DNA from: Hyphomicrobiales bacterium
Lineage (GTDB): Bacteria > Pseudomonadota > Alphaproteobacteria > Rhizobiales > Beijerinckiaceae
NCBI GenBank assembly: GCA_026400555.1
Contig: JAPLOW010000071.1
Coordinates: forward strand, 1-64,000
Length of the DNA: 64,000 bases
Direction: 5' to 3'
Shown: positions 1 to 9,657 of the stretch, piece by piece
How the letters are laid out: the number at the start of each line of letters is the position of its first letter
Numbering within the stretch: the stretch's first letter is position 1
The notes under the pieces: generated by a model
The model's input: only the letters and a program-made list of their open reading frames with translations
Told to the model about the DNA's origin: nothing
Databases searched by the model: none
Translations under genes and position numbers: made by a program

Positions 1-112
1 CCACCTCCAGCTCCATCAGCCGCTCGGCGGCAAAGCCGATCATGTCCCGCAGGATATCCGCGTCGGAGGTCTTCTCCACAAGCGTGCGAAGGTCCATCAT
101 GTGATTGGTCAT
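1..112 (-). mobile_element. IS256-family (mutator-type) transposase, N-terminal fragment cut by window edge
   Basis: Minus-strand translation from 112: [37 protein letters not shown]..., resembling the N-terminus of rhizobial IS256-family transposases. Not in the ORF track because it is truncated by the edge. Confidence 0.8.
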
Positions 113-894
113 TGGTCTTCCTCTAGGTTGGACGGTTGTCACAAACCCGAGCATCACCCGAAGATCGATCAATGGCCACCGCCATCAGCCAGGCTGCTCC
201 AGCGCTGCTCAGCGCGCGCAGCCGGGACGATGGCTACAGTCGAGCTACACCACGTCCCTGGACGTCACCTCCGCGCAGTTCATTCCGGTCGCCGAGACCA
301 GCGGCCCGATCATCGACATCGGCACGGTCATTCTGTTCAAGGATTGCCGGGCTGCAGCAGCCTTCACCACGCCGATCACAGTCTCGGTCAACCTGTCGGC
401 CGTGCAATTCTTCCGGGTCGACATCCTCAAGCTTGTCTCCCAGACGCTCGCCACCACGGGGCTGGCGCCGAACCAGGCTTAAGCTCGAGATCACCGAAAG
501 CATGATGATCACCGAGACCCGCGTCGTGCGGCAACTGGTCGAAGCGCTGAAGGCGACCGGCGTGACGGTTTCGCTGGATGATTTCGGGACCGGCTATTCG
601 TCCCTGCCTGTCTGCGCAACCTCGGCTTTGACGAGCTCAAGATCGACCGCTCCTTCGTGTCGGAGACCACCCCGTGGCGGGTTGCCGATGGCGATTGCCC
701 AAACCATGGTGCAGCTGGCCCGCAATCTCGACATGACGAACTTGGCGGAGGGCATCGAAACGGACGAGCAGGCGCAGATGCTGATGGCGATGGGCTGCCG
801 GCGTGGCCAGGGCTGGCTGTTCGGCCGGCCCGTCGCCGAACGGGAGTTCACCCGGCTTTCTTTGCCGGCGCGTCGCCGTGCGCTGGCTGGCTAG
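105..894 (+). pseudogene. Decayed EAL-domain (c-di-GMP phosphodiesterase-like) gene with several frameshifts
   Basis: EAL motifs spread over frames: FIPVAETSGPIIDIG and SVNLSAVQFF (frame of 105), LEITESMM..VSLDDFGTGYSSL (frame of 136), LRNLGFDELKIDRSFVSE (frame of 657), then AIAQTMVQLARNLDMTNLAEGIETDEQ..GCRRGQGWLFGRPV (frame of 136). Confidence 0.85.
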
Positions 895-962
895 CGGACG
901 GGAGCCAGAGCGGTTCGCGACGAGCCACAAGGCAAGGGCAGAGGCAATAAGGACTGATCGCT

Positions 963-2319
963 TCAGGCCTCGAAATCGAACGGGCTAACGCCCCTCACGC
1001 TCTCGTCGATCTGCAAGGTCCGCATCAGCGGCGGGGCGGCGCGCTGGGAGCAGTTTTGCCGCTCGCAAAGCCGGCAGTTGATGCCGATCGGCGTCGGCTC
1101 GAAGGTCTTGAGGTCGAGGCCGCGCGAGTAGACCAGCCTGCTGGCGTATTTGAGCTCGCAGCCGAGGCCGATGACGAACTGCGCCTCCGGTTCGCCCCAG
1201 GGCGAGGCGGTGCGGCGCACGGTGCGCGCCACCGAGAACCAGCGCGCGCCATCGGGCAGCTCGACGATCTGGGTAACGATCCGCCCCGGCGAACGGAAGG
1301 TCTGGTGCAGGTTCCAGCGCGGGCAGGTGCCGCCGAAGCGTGAGAACGGGAATGACCCCGAGGAAAAGCGCTTGGAGACATTCCCGGCATTGTCGACGCG
1401 CACCAGAAAGAACGGGATGCCCCGCCCGGTCGGCCGCGCCAGCGTCGTGAGGCGGTGTGCGACCTGCTCGAACGAGGCATTGAAGCGCGCGCTCAGCACC
1501 TCGACATCGTAGTCCAGCGACTCGGCCGCCTGAAGGAAACGGCCATAGGGCATCATCAGCGCGGCGGCGAAATAGTTGCCGAGCGTGATACGCAGCAGGC
1601 GGCGGGTTGCCCCCTGGGTTGGATCAAGCCTGACGGCGATGGCGTCGATTGCGTCATTGGCCTCGATGAAGCCGAGCTGGTAGGCGGCCTGGAAGGTGCG
1701 GCCCGAGGGTTCGACCAGTTCCGAAATCATGATCCGGCGGCGGTGGCGATCAAAACGGCGCAGCGCCTGGCTCATCACGTCGACCGGCAGCACCTGCAGG
1801 CGCATGCCGTGCTTCTCGCGAAGCCGCTCGCAAATGGTTGTTGGCGGCATGCAGGAAGTCGCGCACGCGCTCGACGGGATTGTCGCGGCCCGCGCCCGCA
1901 CCCTCGGCGCGGTCATTGTCGGTAAAGCCGCCCTCCCCGCTCTCGCGGCTTTCGACATAGGCGCGGTAGAGCCGCTGGATGGCACTGACCAGTGAGGGCG
2001 CGATGTCGGCGGCTTCGCGCAGTTCGACCTTTGGTACCGGCATGCTACGGAACAGCGGGTCGGCGAACACCTCCTCCAGTTCGCCGGCGGCGCGGATCTC
2101 CTCTTCGCGGGCGAAAGAGCGGGGATCGACGTCATAGACCTCGGCCAGACGGATGAGCACCTGCGCCGTCACCGGACGCTGGTTGCGCTCCATCAGGTTG
2201 AGATAGGAGACCGAAATCCCCAGCTCCATCGCCATGGCTGTCTGCGACAGCGCCAGTTCGCGGCGCAGGCGACGCAGCCGGGCACCAGCGAGGATCTTGC
2301 GGCCGGTTTCGTCAGACAT
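963..2319 (-). pseudogene. XRE-family regulator with DUF955/DUF2083-like region (ScfR/RamB-type), interrupted by one frameshift
   Basis: ORF 1750..2319 carries the HTH (RRELALSQTAMAMELGISVSYLNLMERNQRPVT); the rest continues in ORF 963..2135 from CERLREKHGMRLQVLPVDVM. Frames switch at about 1828-1836. Confidence 0.8.
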
Positions 2320-2340
2320 GAAGCCCTCCCAAAATTCTTA

Positions 2341-2411
2341 TCCTGAGCCTATCGAAGGATGGTCTCCGGAAACGCAGGCGCTGGAACCCTCACCCTTCGA
2401 CAGGCTCAGGA
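2341..2411. repeat. Intergenic inverted repeat (TCCTGAGCCTATCGAAGG ... CCTTCGACAGGCTCAGGA)
   Basis: Arms 2341-2358 and 2394-2411 are reverse complements with one mismatch; resembles a widespread alphaproteobacterial intergenic palindrome. Confidence 0.75.
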
Positions 2412-2478
2412 TGAGGATGAGGGCATTGTTGGAGCGGGCTGACAGCACAGACCCAAGGAACAACCAACCCTGCCAACA

Positions 2479-2493
2479 TGTAAAAATTTTACA
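2479..2493. promoter_or_regulatory. Candidate operator palindrome TGTAAAA-A-TTTTACA in the regulator/aceA intergenic region
   Basis: Perfect 7+1+7 inverted repeat, with GTAAAAT (about 2513-2519) and TGTAAAA (2638-2644) half-sites nearby. Confidence 0.55.
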
Positions 2494-2674
2494 CGTCAAC
2501 AAATTGACAAAAGTAAAATGCATTCAGATGGACCTTTGCCCCTGAATGTCTGACTTGTTTCGCATATCTCCGTGCAGCACATACAGGTCACCACAACCAA
2601 ACGGAAAAAGCACGGAAACGGGCGCTTATCCTAAAGTTGTAAAATCTCTGTATGAGCTACGCAAGGATACCGCA

Positions 2675-3985
2675 ATGAGCAAGATGACGTTCAAGGACCT
2701 CGTCCCCGCCGCACCGGAAGGCCGCTATGACGGCATCCGCCGTGCCTACACGCCCGAAGACGTGCTGAAGCTGCGCGGCTCCTTCCCCATCGCCTATACG
2801 CTGGCCGAACGCGGCGCCAACAAGCTCTGGCAGCTCCTGCACAGCGAGCCCTACGTCAACACGCTGGGCGCCATGACCGGCAACCAGGCCATGCAGCAGG
2901 TGCGCGCCGGCCTGAAGGCGATCTACCTGTCCGGCTGGCAGGTCGCTGCCGACAGCAACACGGCGTCCGCGATGTATCCCGACCAGTCGCTCTACCCCGC
3001 CAACGCCGCGCCGGAACTCTGCCGCCGCATCAACCGCACCTTGCAACGCGCCGACCAGATCGAGCATGCCGAGGGCGGAGCCAAGCGCGACTGGTTCGCC
3101 CCGATCGTGGCCGACGCGGAAGCAGGCTTCGGCGGCCCGCTCAACGCCTTCGAGATCATGAAGGCCTTCATCGAGGCAGGTGCGGCCGGCGTCCACTTCG
3201 AGGACCAGCTGGCGTCAGAAAAGAAGTGCGGCCATCTTGGCGGCAAGGTCCTGATCCCCACCGCCGCCCACGAGCGCAACCTCACCGCGGCGCGCCTCGC
3301 CGCCGACGTGATGGGTGTGCCCTCGCTGGTTATCGCCCGCACGGACGCCGAGTCAGCCCGCCTGATCACCTCGGACGTGGATGAGCGCGACCGAGAATTC
3401 ATCGAGGCGGACAGCCGCACGCCGGAAGGCTTCTATCGCCTGAAGGAAGGCACCGGCCTTGATCATTGCATCAAACGCGGCCTCGCCTTCGCCGACGTCG
3501 CGGACCTGCTGTGGTGGGAAACGTCCCACCCGGATCTGGACGACGCCCGCCGGTTCGCCGAGGCGATCCACAGGAAGTTCCCGAACAAGCTCCTGGCCTA
3601 TAACTGCTCGCCATCATTCAACTGGCGCAAGAAGCTCGACGAGGCCACCATCGCCAAGTTCCAGCGCGAACTGGGAGCAATGGGCTACAAGTTCCAGTTC
3701 GTGACGCTTGCGGGCTTCCACTCGCTCAACCTCTCGATGTTCGACCTGGCGGATGGCTACCGCGACCGCGGCATGGCGGCCTACTCGGAAATGCAGCAGC
3801 GCGAGTTCGCCGCCGAGGAGCGTGGCTTCACCGCCACCCGCCACCAGCGCGAGGTCGGCACCGGCTACTTCGACCAGGTCGCCGTCACCATCTCGGCCGG
3901 CCAGTCCTCGACCACCGCCCTGAAAGACTCGACCGAGGCCGATCAGTTCAAGAAGGCCCCGCCGAAGCTGCAGGCGGCCGAGTGA
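2675..3985 (+). CDS. aceA: Isocitrate lyase
   Basis: [37 protein letters not shown]...; [14 protein letters not shown] signature; internal ATG at 2675 preferred over 2546. Confidence 0.95.
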   Translation: MSKMTFKDLVPAAPEGRYDGIRRAYTPEDVLKLRGSFPIAYTLAERGANKLWQLLHSEPYVNTLGAMTGNQAMQQVRAGLKAIYLSGWQVAADSNTASAMYPDQSLYPANAAPELCRRINRTLQRADQIEHAEGGAKRDWFAPIVADAEAGFGGPLNAFEIMKAFIEAGAAGVHFEDQLASEKKCGHLGGKVLIPTAAHERNLTAARLAADVMGVPSLVIARTDAESARLITSDVDERDREFIEADSRTPEGFYRLKEGTGLDHCIKRGLAFADVADLLWWETSHPDLDDARRFAEAIHRKFPNKLLAYNCSPSFNWRKKLDEATIAKFQRELGAMGYKFQFVTLAGFHSLNLSMFDLADGYRDRGMAAYSEMQQREFAAEERGFTATRHQREVGTGYFDQVAVTISAGQSSTTALKDSTEADQFKKAPPKLQAAE

Positions 3986-3997
3986 CAACCAGAAAGA

Positions 3998-4093
3998 CAG
4001 TGTCATCTCCGGGCTTGTCCCGGTGATCTCGACAAGCCCTGGCGACGAGCCCCCTAAACCGAGATGACCGGCACAAGGCCGGTCATGACACTG
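3998..4093. repeat. Intergenic long inverted repeat downstream of aceA
   Basis: Left arm CAGTGTCATCTCCGGGCTTGTCCCGGTGATCTCG (from 3998) pairs imperfectly with CCGAGATGACCGGCACAAGGCCGGTCATGACACTG (to 4093). Confidence 0.65.
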
Positions 4094-4155
4094 AAGGGCT
4101 AGATCGCCTCCCCCCCAACTCGGACCGCGGCCCCCATACCCGCGCATAGAGGAGA

Positions 4156-4392
4156 ATGACCATGTCCAAGCCTGCCGTGAAAGAACGCGCCGAAAACTTC
4201 GCGTCGAGCATGAATGACGAACAGAAGATGGCGATCCGCATGCTCGCCAACGACCTCCACCGGCTCAACGCATCGGTGATGAAGGCCGTTGATGCCGGCC
4301 TTTCCGTCGAACTGCAGCGCTCTGCCCGCCATCACCATGAAGGCGGATTCTGGGGCGATCTGTTGACTCCGATCGTCGTCAAGCAGAGCTGA
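4156..4392 (+). CDS. Small conserved-looking hypothetical protein
   Basis: 78 aa ORF preceded by AGGAGAATGACC; ordinary composition. Confidence 0.55.
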   Translation: MTMSKPAVKERAENFASSMNDEQKMAIRMLANDLHRLNASVMKAVDAGLSVELQRSARHHHEGGFWGDLLTPIVVKQS

Positions 4393-4503
4393 ACAACAGC
4401 CCCACGACCATTACCGAGGAAATGCCCGCGAACCTCCGCTATGCAGCGCCATGGCGGAGGGTCCGCTGTTGCGGAGATGAAAATCGATGCATGACAATCA
4501 TCC

Positions 4504-5001
4504 ATGGCCATTAACGATGTTTGCGAACCGTTTCCTGAGACTTCTGTGATGTCTTCGCGACGTTGTTTCTTCAGGACATTTTGCATGTCACCTCTTGTCG
4601 TTCTTGTTGCAGGCTTGCTGATGGTCTCGGCAAGCACGGCGGAAGCTAAACGCGCCCGCCTTCTGCCCGGCACGAAACTCGCTACGGCGGCTGCAACACC
4701 ATCACCGGCCGCGGTAGCCAAGCCGTCACCCGGCGCGGCGGCGGCTGTAGCCGGCGCGGCTGTGGGCCTGAGGCGCACCATCACGGCCACGGGCGCCGGC
4801 GGCGCGTCGGCAGCGACGGCGCAGGAGGACGTCCCAACCCGTGAGGCACTGCGCAACGGCGCCTGGGCCAGCGACACGGCGGTGCCGGCGCAGCCGGTCA
4901 GACCCGTCAGCCTGCCGAACCCGGATGCGCGGGCCCTGCCCGTCCTCGGGATCGGCGGCGGCGACACGCGCCCGGTCAAGGGCTTCAAGACCCTCAACTG
5001 A
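4504..5001 (+). CDS. Hypothetical secreted Ala-rich protein
   Basis: Signal-peptide-like segment MSPLVVLVAGLLMVSASTAEA; start uncertain (4504 or 4549). Confidence 0.45.
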   Translation: MAINDVCEPFPETSVMSSRRCFFRTFCMSPLVVLVAGLLMVSASTAEAKRARLLPGTKLATAAATPSPAAVAKPSPGAAAAVAGAAVGLRRTITATGAGGASAATAQEDVPTREALRNGAWASDTAVPAQPVRPVSLPNPDARALPVLGIGGGDTRPVKGFKTLN

Positions 5002-5089
5002 GCCCAGAGGCCGGTGCGGCCCGGCCTGGCCGGAACGCGCGCAGCGGGATTGCGCTTTCACACGGCCCGCCCTAAGCTCGCGGCCAGCC

Positions 5090-5176
5090 AAGGGGTGCAA
5101 GCCGAGCCACGGTCTTGCTGAGACGGACCAATCCGAACCCTTCGAACCTGATCCGGGTCATGCCGGCGGAGGGATG
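5090..5176 (+). promoter_or_regulatory. TPP (THI-box) riboswitch
   Basis: GGGGTGC...CTTGCTGAGA...ACCCTTCGAACCTGATCCGGGTCATGCCGGCGGAGGGA matches the THI-box consensus; lies directly upstream of thiM. Confidence 0.93.
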
Positions 5177-5177
5177 G

Positions 5178-5942
5178 ATGTCATCGTCGCACAGGGCAGA
5201 GCTGTCTGCCGCACTCCTGAAACTGCGGGCCGAGCGCCCGTTGATCCACAACATCACCAATTTCGTGGTAATGAATTTCACGGCCAATGTGCTCCTGGCG
5301 GCCGGCGCGTCACCGGCGATGGTCCATGCGGCGGAAGAAGCCGGCGCCTTCGCAGCCCTTTCGCGGGCGCTGGTGATCAACATCGGCACGCTCGACGCCG
5401 GTTTCGTGGCCGGCATGGATGAAGCTGTCGCCAGCGCGACAGCACATCAGGTGCCCTGGGTGCTTGATCCGGTCGGCGTGGGCGCCACCCCCTACCGAAC
5501 CGAGGTCGCTCTGCGCCTGAGCCGGAAGAAACCTGCCGTCATCCGCGGCAATGCCAGCGAGATCATGGCCCTGGCCGGGGCCGCTGGCAGCGGGCGCGGG
5601 GTCGACTCGCTTTCCGGCAGCGAGGAGGCCATCGAGGCCGGGCGCAGGCTGTCGCATCTGACCGGCGCTGTGGTGGCGGTGACGGGCGCGACCGACTACG
5701 TGATCGCCGGCGGCGAGGTCATCCCGGTAACAGGCGGGCACGCGATCAGCCAACAGGTGACGGGCACGGGTTGCGCCACCACGGCCCTCGTCGGCGCCTT
5801 CCTCGCTGTGGCGTCGCCAAAGGACGCGGCGATCACGGGCCTTGCCCTGATGAAGCGGGCCGCCGAACTGGCCGAGCCGGGCACCCCGGGACCGGGCAGC
5901 TTTGCCACCATGCTGATCGACGCCATCGCTGCGATCCGGTGA
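5178..5942 (+). CDS. thiM: Hydroxyethylthiazole kinase
   Basis: RPLIHNITNFVVMNFTANVLLAAGASPAMVHA..., VTGTGCATTAL motif; downstream of the TPP riboswitch. Confidence 0.95.
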   Translation: MSSSHRAELSAALLKLRAERPLIHNITNFVVMNFTANVLLAAGASPAMVHAAEEAGAFAALSRALVINIGTLDAGFVAGMDEAVASATAHQVPWVLDPVGVGATPYRTEVALRLSRKKPAVIRGNASEIMALAGAAGSGRGVDSLSGSEEAIEAGRRLSHLTGAVVAVTGATDYVIAGGEVIPVTGGHAISQQVTGTGCATTALVGAFLAVASPKDAAITGLALMKRAAELAEPGTPGPGSFATMLIDAIAAIR

Positions 5943-5950
5943 GCGCAATC

Positions 5951-6610
5951 ATGGCGAACCCAGCCGATCTCAGGCTCTATTTCGTGACCGACCCGGTGCT
6001 GTGCGCCCGTGCCGGTCTGGTTGAAACCGTGCTGGCCGCAGTGCGCGGTGGTGCGACCCTGATCCAGTTGCGCAATCCCGGCGCCAAGGCGGGCGCACTG
6101 GTCAACGAGGCCCGCGCCCTGGTGTCGGCCCTCGCGCCGCTTCACGTCCCTCTGATCATCAATGACCGGCCCGATGTCGCCCACGCTGTCGGCGCTGCGG
6201 GCGTGCATCTCGGCCAGGACGATCTGCCCCCCGCCGCCGCCCGCGCCATCCTGGGACCGGATGCGATCATCGGGCTGTCGATCACGCATCCGTCCGAGAT
6301 GGCGCAAGTGCCGTGGGACATCGTCGATCACCTCGGCGTCGGGCCTGTGGTCTCGCGCGGCGTCAAGCCCGACGCGGCCGAGCCGATGGGCCTCGCGGGC
6401 CTCGCAGCCTGCGTCCGGCAGTCACGGCTGCCGCTGGTGGCGATCGGCGGGATGGACCTTGGCGCAGCGCATGACTGCATCATGGCCGGCGCGGACGGGA
6501 TCGCTGTCGTGGCGGGCATCGCCGGCAAGCCCGATCCGCGCGCGGCGGCGGCCGCCCTGCGCGCCGAGATAGACGCGGCCCTGAGGCTCCGCGGCGACGC
6601 CAGCGTTTAG
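5951..6610 (+). CDS. thiE: Thiamine phosphate synthase
   Basis: LYFVTDP..., IQLRNPG, INDRPDVAHAVGAAGVHLGQDD, AIGGM motifs. Confidence 0.93.
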   Translation: MANPADLRLYFVTDPVLCARAGLVETVLAAVRGGATLIQLRNPGAKAGALVNEARALVSALAPLHVPLIINDRPDVAHAVGAAGVHLGQDDLPPAAARAILGPDAIIGLSITHPSEMAQVPWDIVDHLGVGPVVSRGVKPDAAEPMGLAGLAACVRQSRLPLVAIGGMDLGAAHDCIMAGADGIAVVAGIAGKPDPRAAAAALRAEIDAALRLRGDASV

Positions 6611-6706
6611 AATCTGGCCAGATTTCAAGGCCAAAACGGTGCTTCCATGATGGATGGTCCGCCGATTGGACTTGATCCGCGAATGCAAACCCGGCAAAGC
6701 CGCTGC

Positions 6707-7396
6707 ATGATCCGGGCATCCTCCCCCCCAACAATCGTGTTCGATCTTGACGGCACGCTGGCCGAGACCGCGCCGGACATCATCGGCACACTCAATGTCG
6801 TCTTGGCGCAGGAGGGGCTGGCAGCGCTGCCGGTCTCGGTGGCGCGCGATCTGGTCGGCGCAGGCGCGCGGGCGCTGATCGAGCGCGGCTTCAGGCTGTA
6901 TGACCGGCCGCTGTCGCCCGAGAAGCTCGAGGCGCTGTTCCAGGTGTTCCTTGAGGTCTATGCGGGACGCGTGGCGGACGAGTCGCACCTGTATGACGGC
7001 GTGCTGGGTGCCCTCGACGCGCTGGCCAACGCCGGCCACCGCCTGGCGATCTGCACCAACAAGCCGGAGCGCCATTCGCGCCTTCTGCTCGATGCGCTCG
7101 GCGTCACGGGGCGGTTTGCCGCCATCGCCGGGCGGGACAGCTATCCGTTCTTCAAGCCGGACGCGCGGCACCTGACGATGGTCATCGAAGCCGCCGGCGG
7201 CGACGTGCGCCGCGCCATCATGATCGGCGATTCCAAAACCGACATTCAGACAGCACGCAATGCGCGGCTGCCGGTGATCTGTGTGCCCTTCGGCTACACG
7301 GACGTTCCGATCGAGAGCCTGGAACCGGATCTGGTGATCCAGCATTTCGACGAGTTGGCACACGCCATCGCGCGGGTCACCCCAGCGCTGGTCTGA
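6707..7396 (+). CDS. gph: HAD-family phosphoglycolate phosphatase-like
   Basis: FDLDGTLAETAPDI, TNKPERHSRLLLDAL, MIGDSKTDIQTARNA motifs. Confidence 0.85.
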   Translation: MIRASSPPTIVFDLDGTLAETAPDIIGTLNVVLAQEGLAALPVSVARDLVGAGARALIERGFRLYDRPLSPEKLEALFQVFLEVYAGRVADESHLYDGVLGALDALANAGHRLAICTNKPERHSRLLLDALGVTGRFAAIAGRDSYPFFKPDARHLTMVIEAAGGDVRRAIMIGDSKTDIQTARNARLPVICVPFGYTDVPIESLEPDLVIQHFDELAHAIARVTPALV

Positions 7397-7419
7397 AGCT
7401 CGCCGTCACGCTGGGGCGT

Positions 7420-8475
7420 TCAAGCGGCGCCGCGTTCGAGCGCAGGTTCGGGGCGGTTTGCGGCCTGCAAGGCCCGACCGACGAGCTGCTCGAACGGTAT
7501 CGCGTCGTCGGTGTTCGGGTCGGCCGCTGACCGGCCTGCGCCCACTTCGCCTGCAGCCACCGTGACGCGCTGATCCACGCGGCGCAGCAGGTCTTCAAGA
7601 CGCAGCGCGGCAATGGTGACCTGATCGACGGTCTGGACGAAGGAGGCGCGGCGGTCGCCGATGTCCACCAGCGCGCTTGCGATGTCATGGCCGTCCGGGC
7701 CGAGGGTACGGACCTGGGTGGCAAGGGCGCGGGAGGCTGATGCGAGGTCGCGGATCACGGCGTCGAGCGATGCGCCGGCCAGCGACCGTTGCGCGCCGAG
7801 GCTGGACGCTTCGCGCTGCAGAAGCCTTGCAGCGTCCTCGACCGTGCAACCGGTGGCGGCGAGGTCGTGCCGGACAGTTTTCAGCGCCTCAACTTCGCGC
7901 CGGGTTTCCGCCGCTGCGGCGGCCCAGGTCTCGGTGAGCCCGGCCTGTCCCTCGCTGGTGGCTCGGCGCAGGGCCTCAATCTCCCGCGTGGTGCCCAGCA
8001 GGTAGTGCGCAATCTGGTTCTGACCTTCCCTGAGCATGTCCGCCATCTTGCGCAGGTCGCGGGCGACGCCCTGGGAGTCGCGCACGCTGCTTGCGATGCC
8101 CTCGACATGGTCGTGGCGTTCTAGCAGCAGGATCGAGGCGCGCGCCACCTCGCCGACCGCGTCGGCGCGGTCCGACAGGCGGATGATGTCGTCGGCATTC
8201 TGGGGGATGAGAGCGGTCATGCCCCGGGCAAGTCTCGCCAGCGGCCGGCGGATCGTTCGGTCGAGGATCAGCGGCAACAGCAGCAGGGTCCCGGTCAGCA
8301 AGCAAAGCGCGGCGAGCATCGCGGCGGTGGCCAGCAGCGGTGATCCGAGGTGCTGGCCCGCCAGAGCGGCTCCGGCTAGAGCGGCGCAGAGCGCGAGGAG
8401 CGCGCCAAGTTGAGCCGGCAAAGCGCCGAGGGATGGGGTCTGCGACACTTCAGACGATGGATCTGGCTGCGACAT
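7420..8475 (-). CDS. Membrane protein with two TM segments, HAMP-like linker and coiled coil (MCP-like, no obvious signalling tip)
   Basis: N-terminal hydrophobic stretches, IRRPLARLARGMTAL...DDIIRLSDRADAVGEVARA HAMP-like pattern, long heptad-like region. Confidence 0.55.
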   Translation of the reverse strand: MSQPDPSSEVSQTPSLGALPAQLGALLALCAALAGAALAGQHLGSPLLATAAMLAALCLLTGTLLLLPLILDRTIRRPLARLARGMTALIPQNADDIIRLSDRADAVGEVARASILLLERHDHVEGIASSVRDSQGVARDLRKMADMLREGQNQIAHYLLGTTREIEALRRATSEGQAGLTETWAAAAAETRREVEALKTVRHDLAATGCTVEDAARLLQREASSLGAQRSLAGASLDAVIRDLASASRALATQVRTLGPDGHDIASALVDIGDRRASFVQTVDQVTIAALRLEDLLRRVDQRVTVAAGEVGAGRSAADPNTDDAIPFEQLVGRALQAANRPEPALERGAA

Positions 8476-8570
8476 ACGGATGGCTCACCGGTGCGAAATG
8501 GGCGGACAGGCGTTCAGAAGGGCGGATGCGCGCGCGGGCGGCGAGACTGGTTGATCGGGCTGGTGGCAGA

Positions 8571-9530
8571 TCAGGCTGCCCACCGCGCTCCTCCGGCACC
8601 TACAAGATCAACGAGGATTGGCTCGTCGCGGTCGCCGCCGGCGCTGGTGGCTTCATCCAGACGCTGCAGCAGCCGATAGGCCTGTGTGATCGCTGCAATG
8701 CGGGAAGGATCGTCCTTGGCGCCAAAGCGGGCCGGAGCGATGGCTGCGGCATAGGCGGTGTAAAGCGCCTCATCGTGGGAACCATCGAGGCCAAGGGCCA
8801 GTCTGGCCTCGGCGATGTCATGGGCGGAGGGGCGCTCGATGACGAGGCTCGCGAAGGCCGAAGGAGGCAAGGGGCCTACCTGATCGACCGACAGGTCGGG
8901 AAAGGAGGCGTAGACATCTTCAAGGGCCGCATCGAAAGCGGCTTCCTTGGCCTGATCCACCAACACGGCCATGCTGGCCACCGTGGACGGGCTCGGCGGC
9001 TGCGTTTCGACAAGGGACACCGAGGCGGCCGCGAGGCGTTTCGCCGCTCCGGCGCGCAGCCGGTCGCGGGCCGCCGCGATCAGTTCGCCAATCACCCTGC
9101 TGCGGGCGGCTGAGTCACCATCGACCTTGCCCAGCGCTGCCTTGAACTCCGGTTGCGTGGCGCAATGCGCCATTGCGATCAGCGGATTCCATAACACGGT
9201 GATGCGGTATTGCCGATGGCTGCGGAACAGGTCGAGCGCCTGGCTCAGACGCGCATGTCCGATGGCCAGCGCGCGCAAGGCCTCGGTCTCGTCGATCAGC
9301 GGGTTGTCGGCAGCGGCCGGCAGCAACGGGCCGGCGGCTGCAGCTGCCGCTACCTGACGCTGGAAGTCGGCCGGACTGCGGGTGGAGGCGCCATCGGCCC
9401 TGACCCGCAAGGCGGCAAGACCGGGATAGCGGGTGATGAACAGGGGCTCGCCAGCCAGCGCCGCGCCCGAAGCAATCAGTTTGTCGGCGGCCTGCGGTGT
9501 CGTGACGCCGATCAGGCGGTACCCGCTCAT
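8571..9530 (-). CDS. GvpF/GvpL-like protein with possible degenerate J-domain-like C-terminus
   Basis: YRLIGVTTP..., HRQYRITVLWNP, FPDLSVDQVGPLPPSAFASLVIERP resemble GvpL/F motifs; C-terminus ALYTAYAAAIAP...DDPSRIAAITQAYRLLQRL. Read by eye only. Confidence 0.45.
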   Translation of the reverse strand: MSGYRLIGVTTPQAADKLIASGAALAGEPLFITRYPGLAALRVRADGASTRSPADFQRQVAAAAAAGPLLPAAADNPLIDETEALRALAIGHARLSQALDLFRSHRQYRITVLWNPLIAMAHCATQPEFKAALGKVDGDSAARSRVIGELIAAARDRLRAGAAKRLAAASVSLVETQPPSPSTVASMAVLVDQAKEAAFDAALEDVYASFPDLSVDQVGPLPPSAFASLVIERPSAHDIAEARLALGLDGSHDEALYTAYAAAIAPARFGAKDDPSRIAAITQAYRLLQRLDEATSAGGDRDEPILVDLVGAGGARWAA

Positions 9531-9657
9531 TTGCTTCTCCCCACCCCGAAATGCCACGTTCCGCCCGGCTTCAAGCTAGGCAGACATGGTTAACAGTGCG
9601 TAAACATCCGGCGCCGCGTGACGCGGGCCTGATACGTGCCGGCAGGGGTGGATGCGG

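Noticed and set aside
4332-4997. 221-aa minus-strand ORF opposite the Ala-rich secreted protein
   Set aside because: The plus-strand ORF has a plausible signal peptide; the minus ORF has shadow-like composition. Not fully certain.
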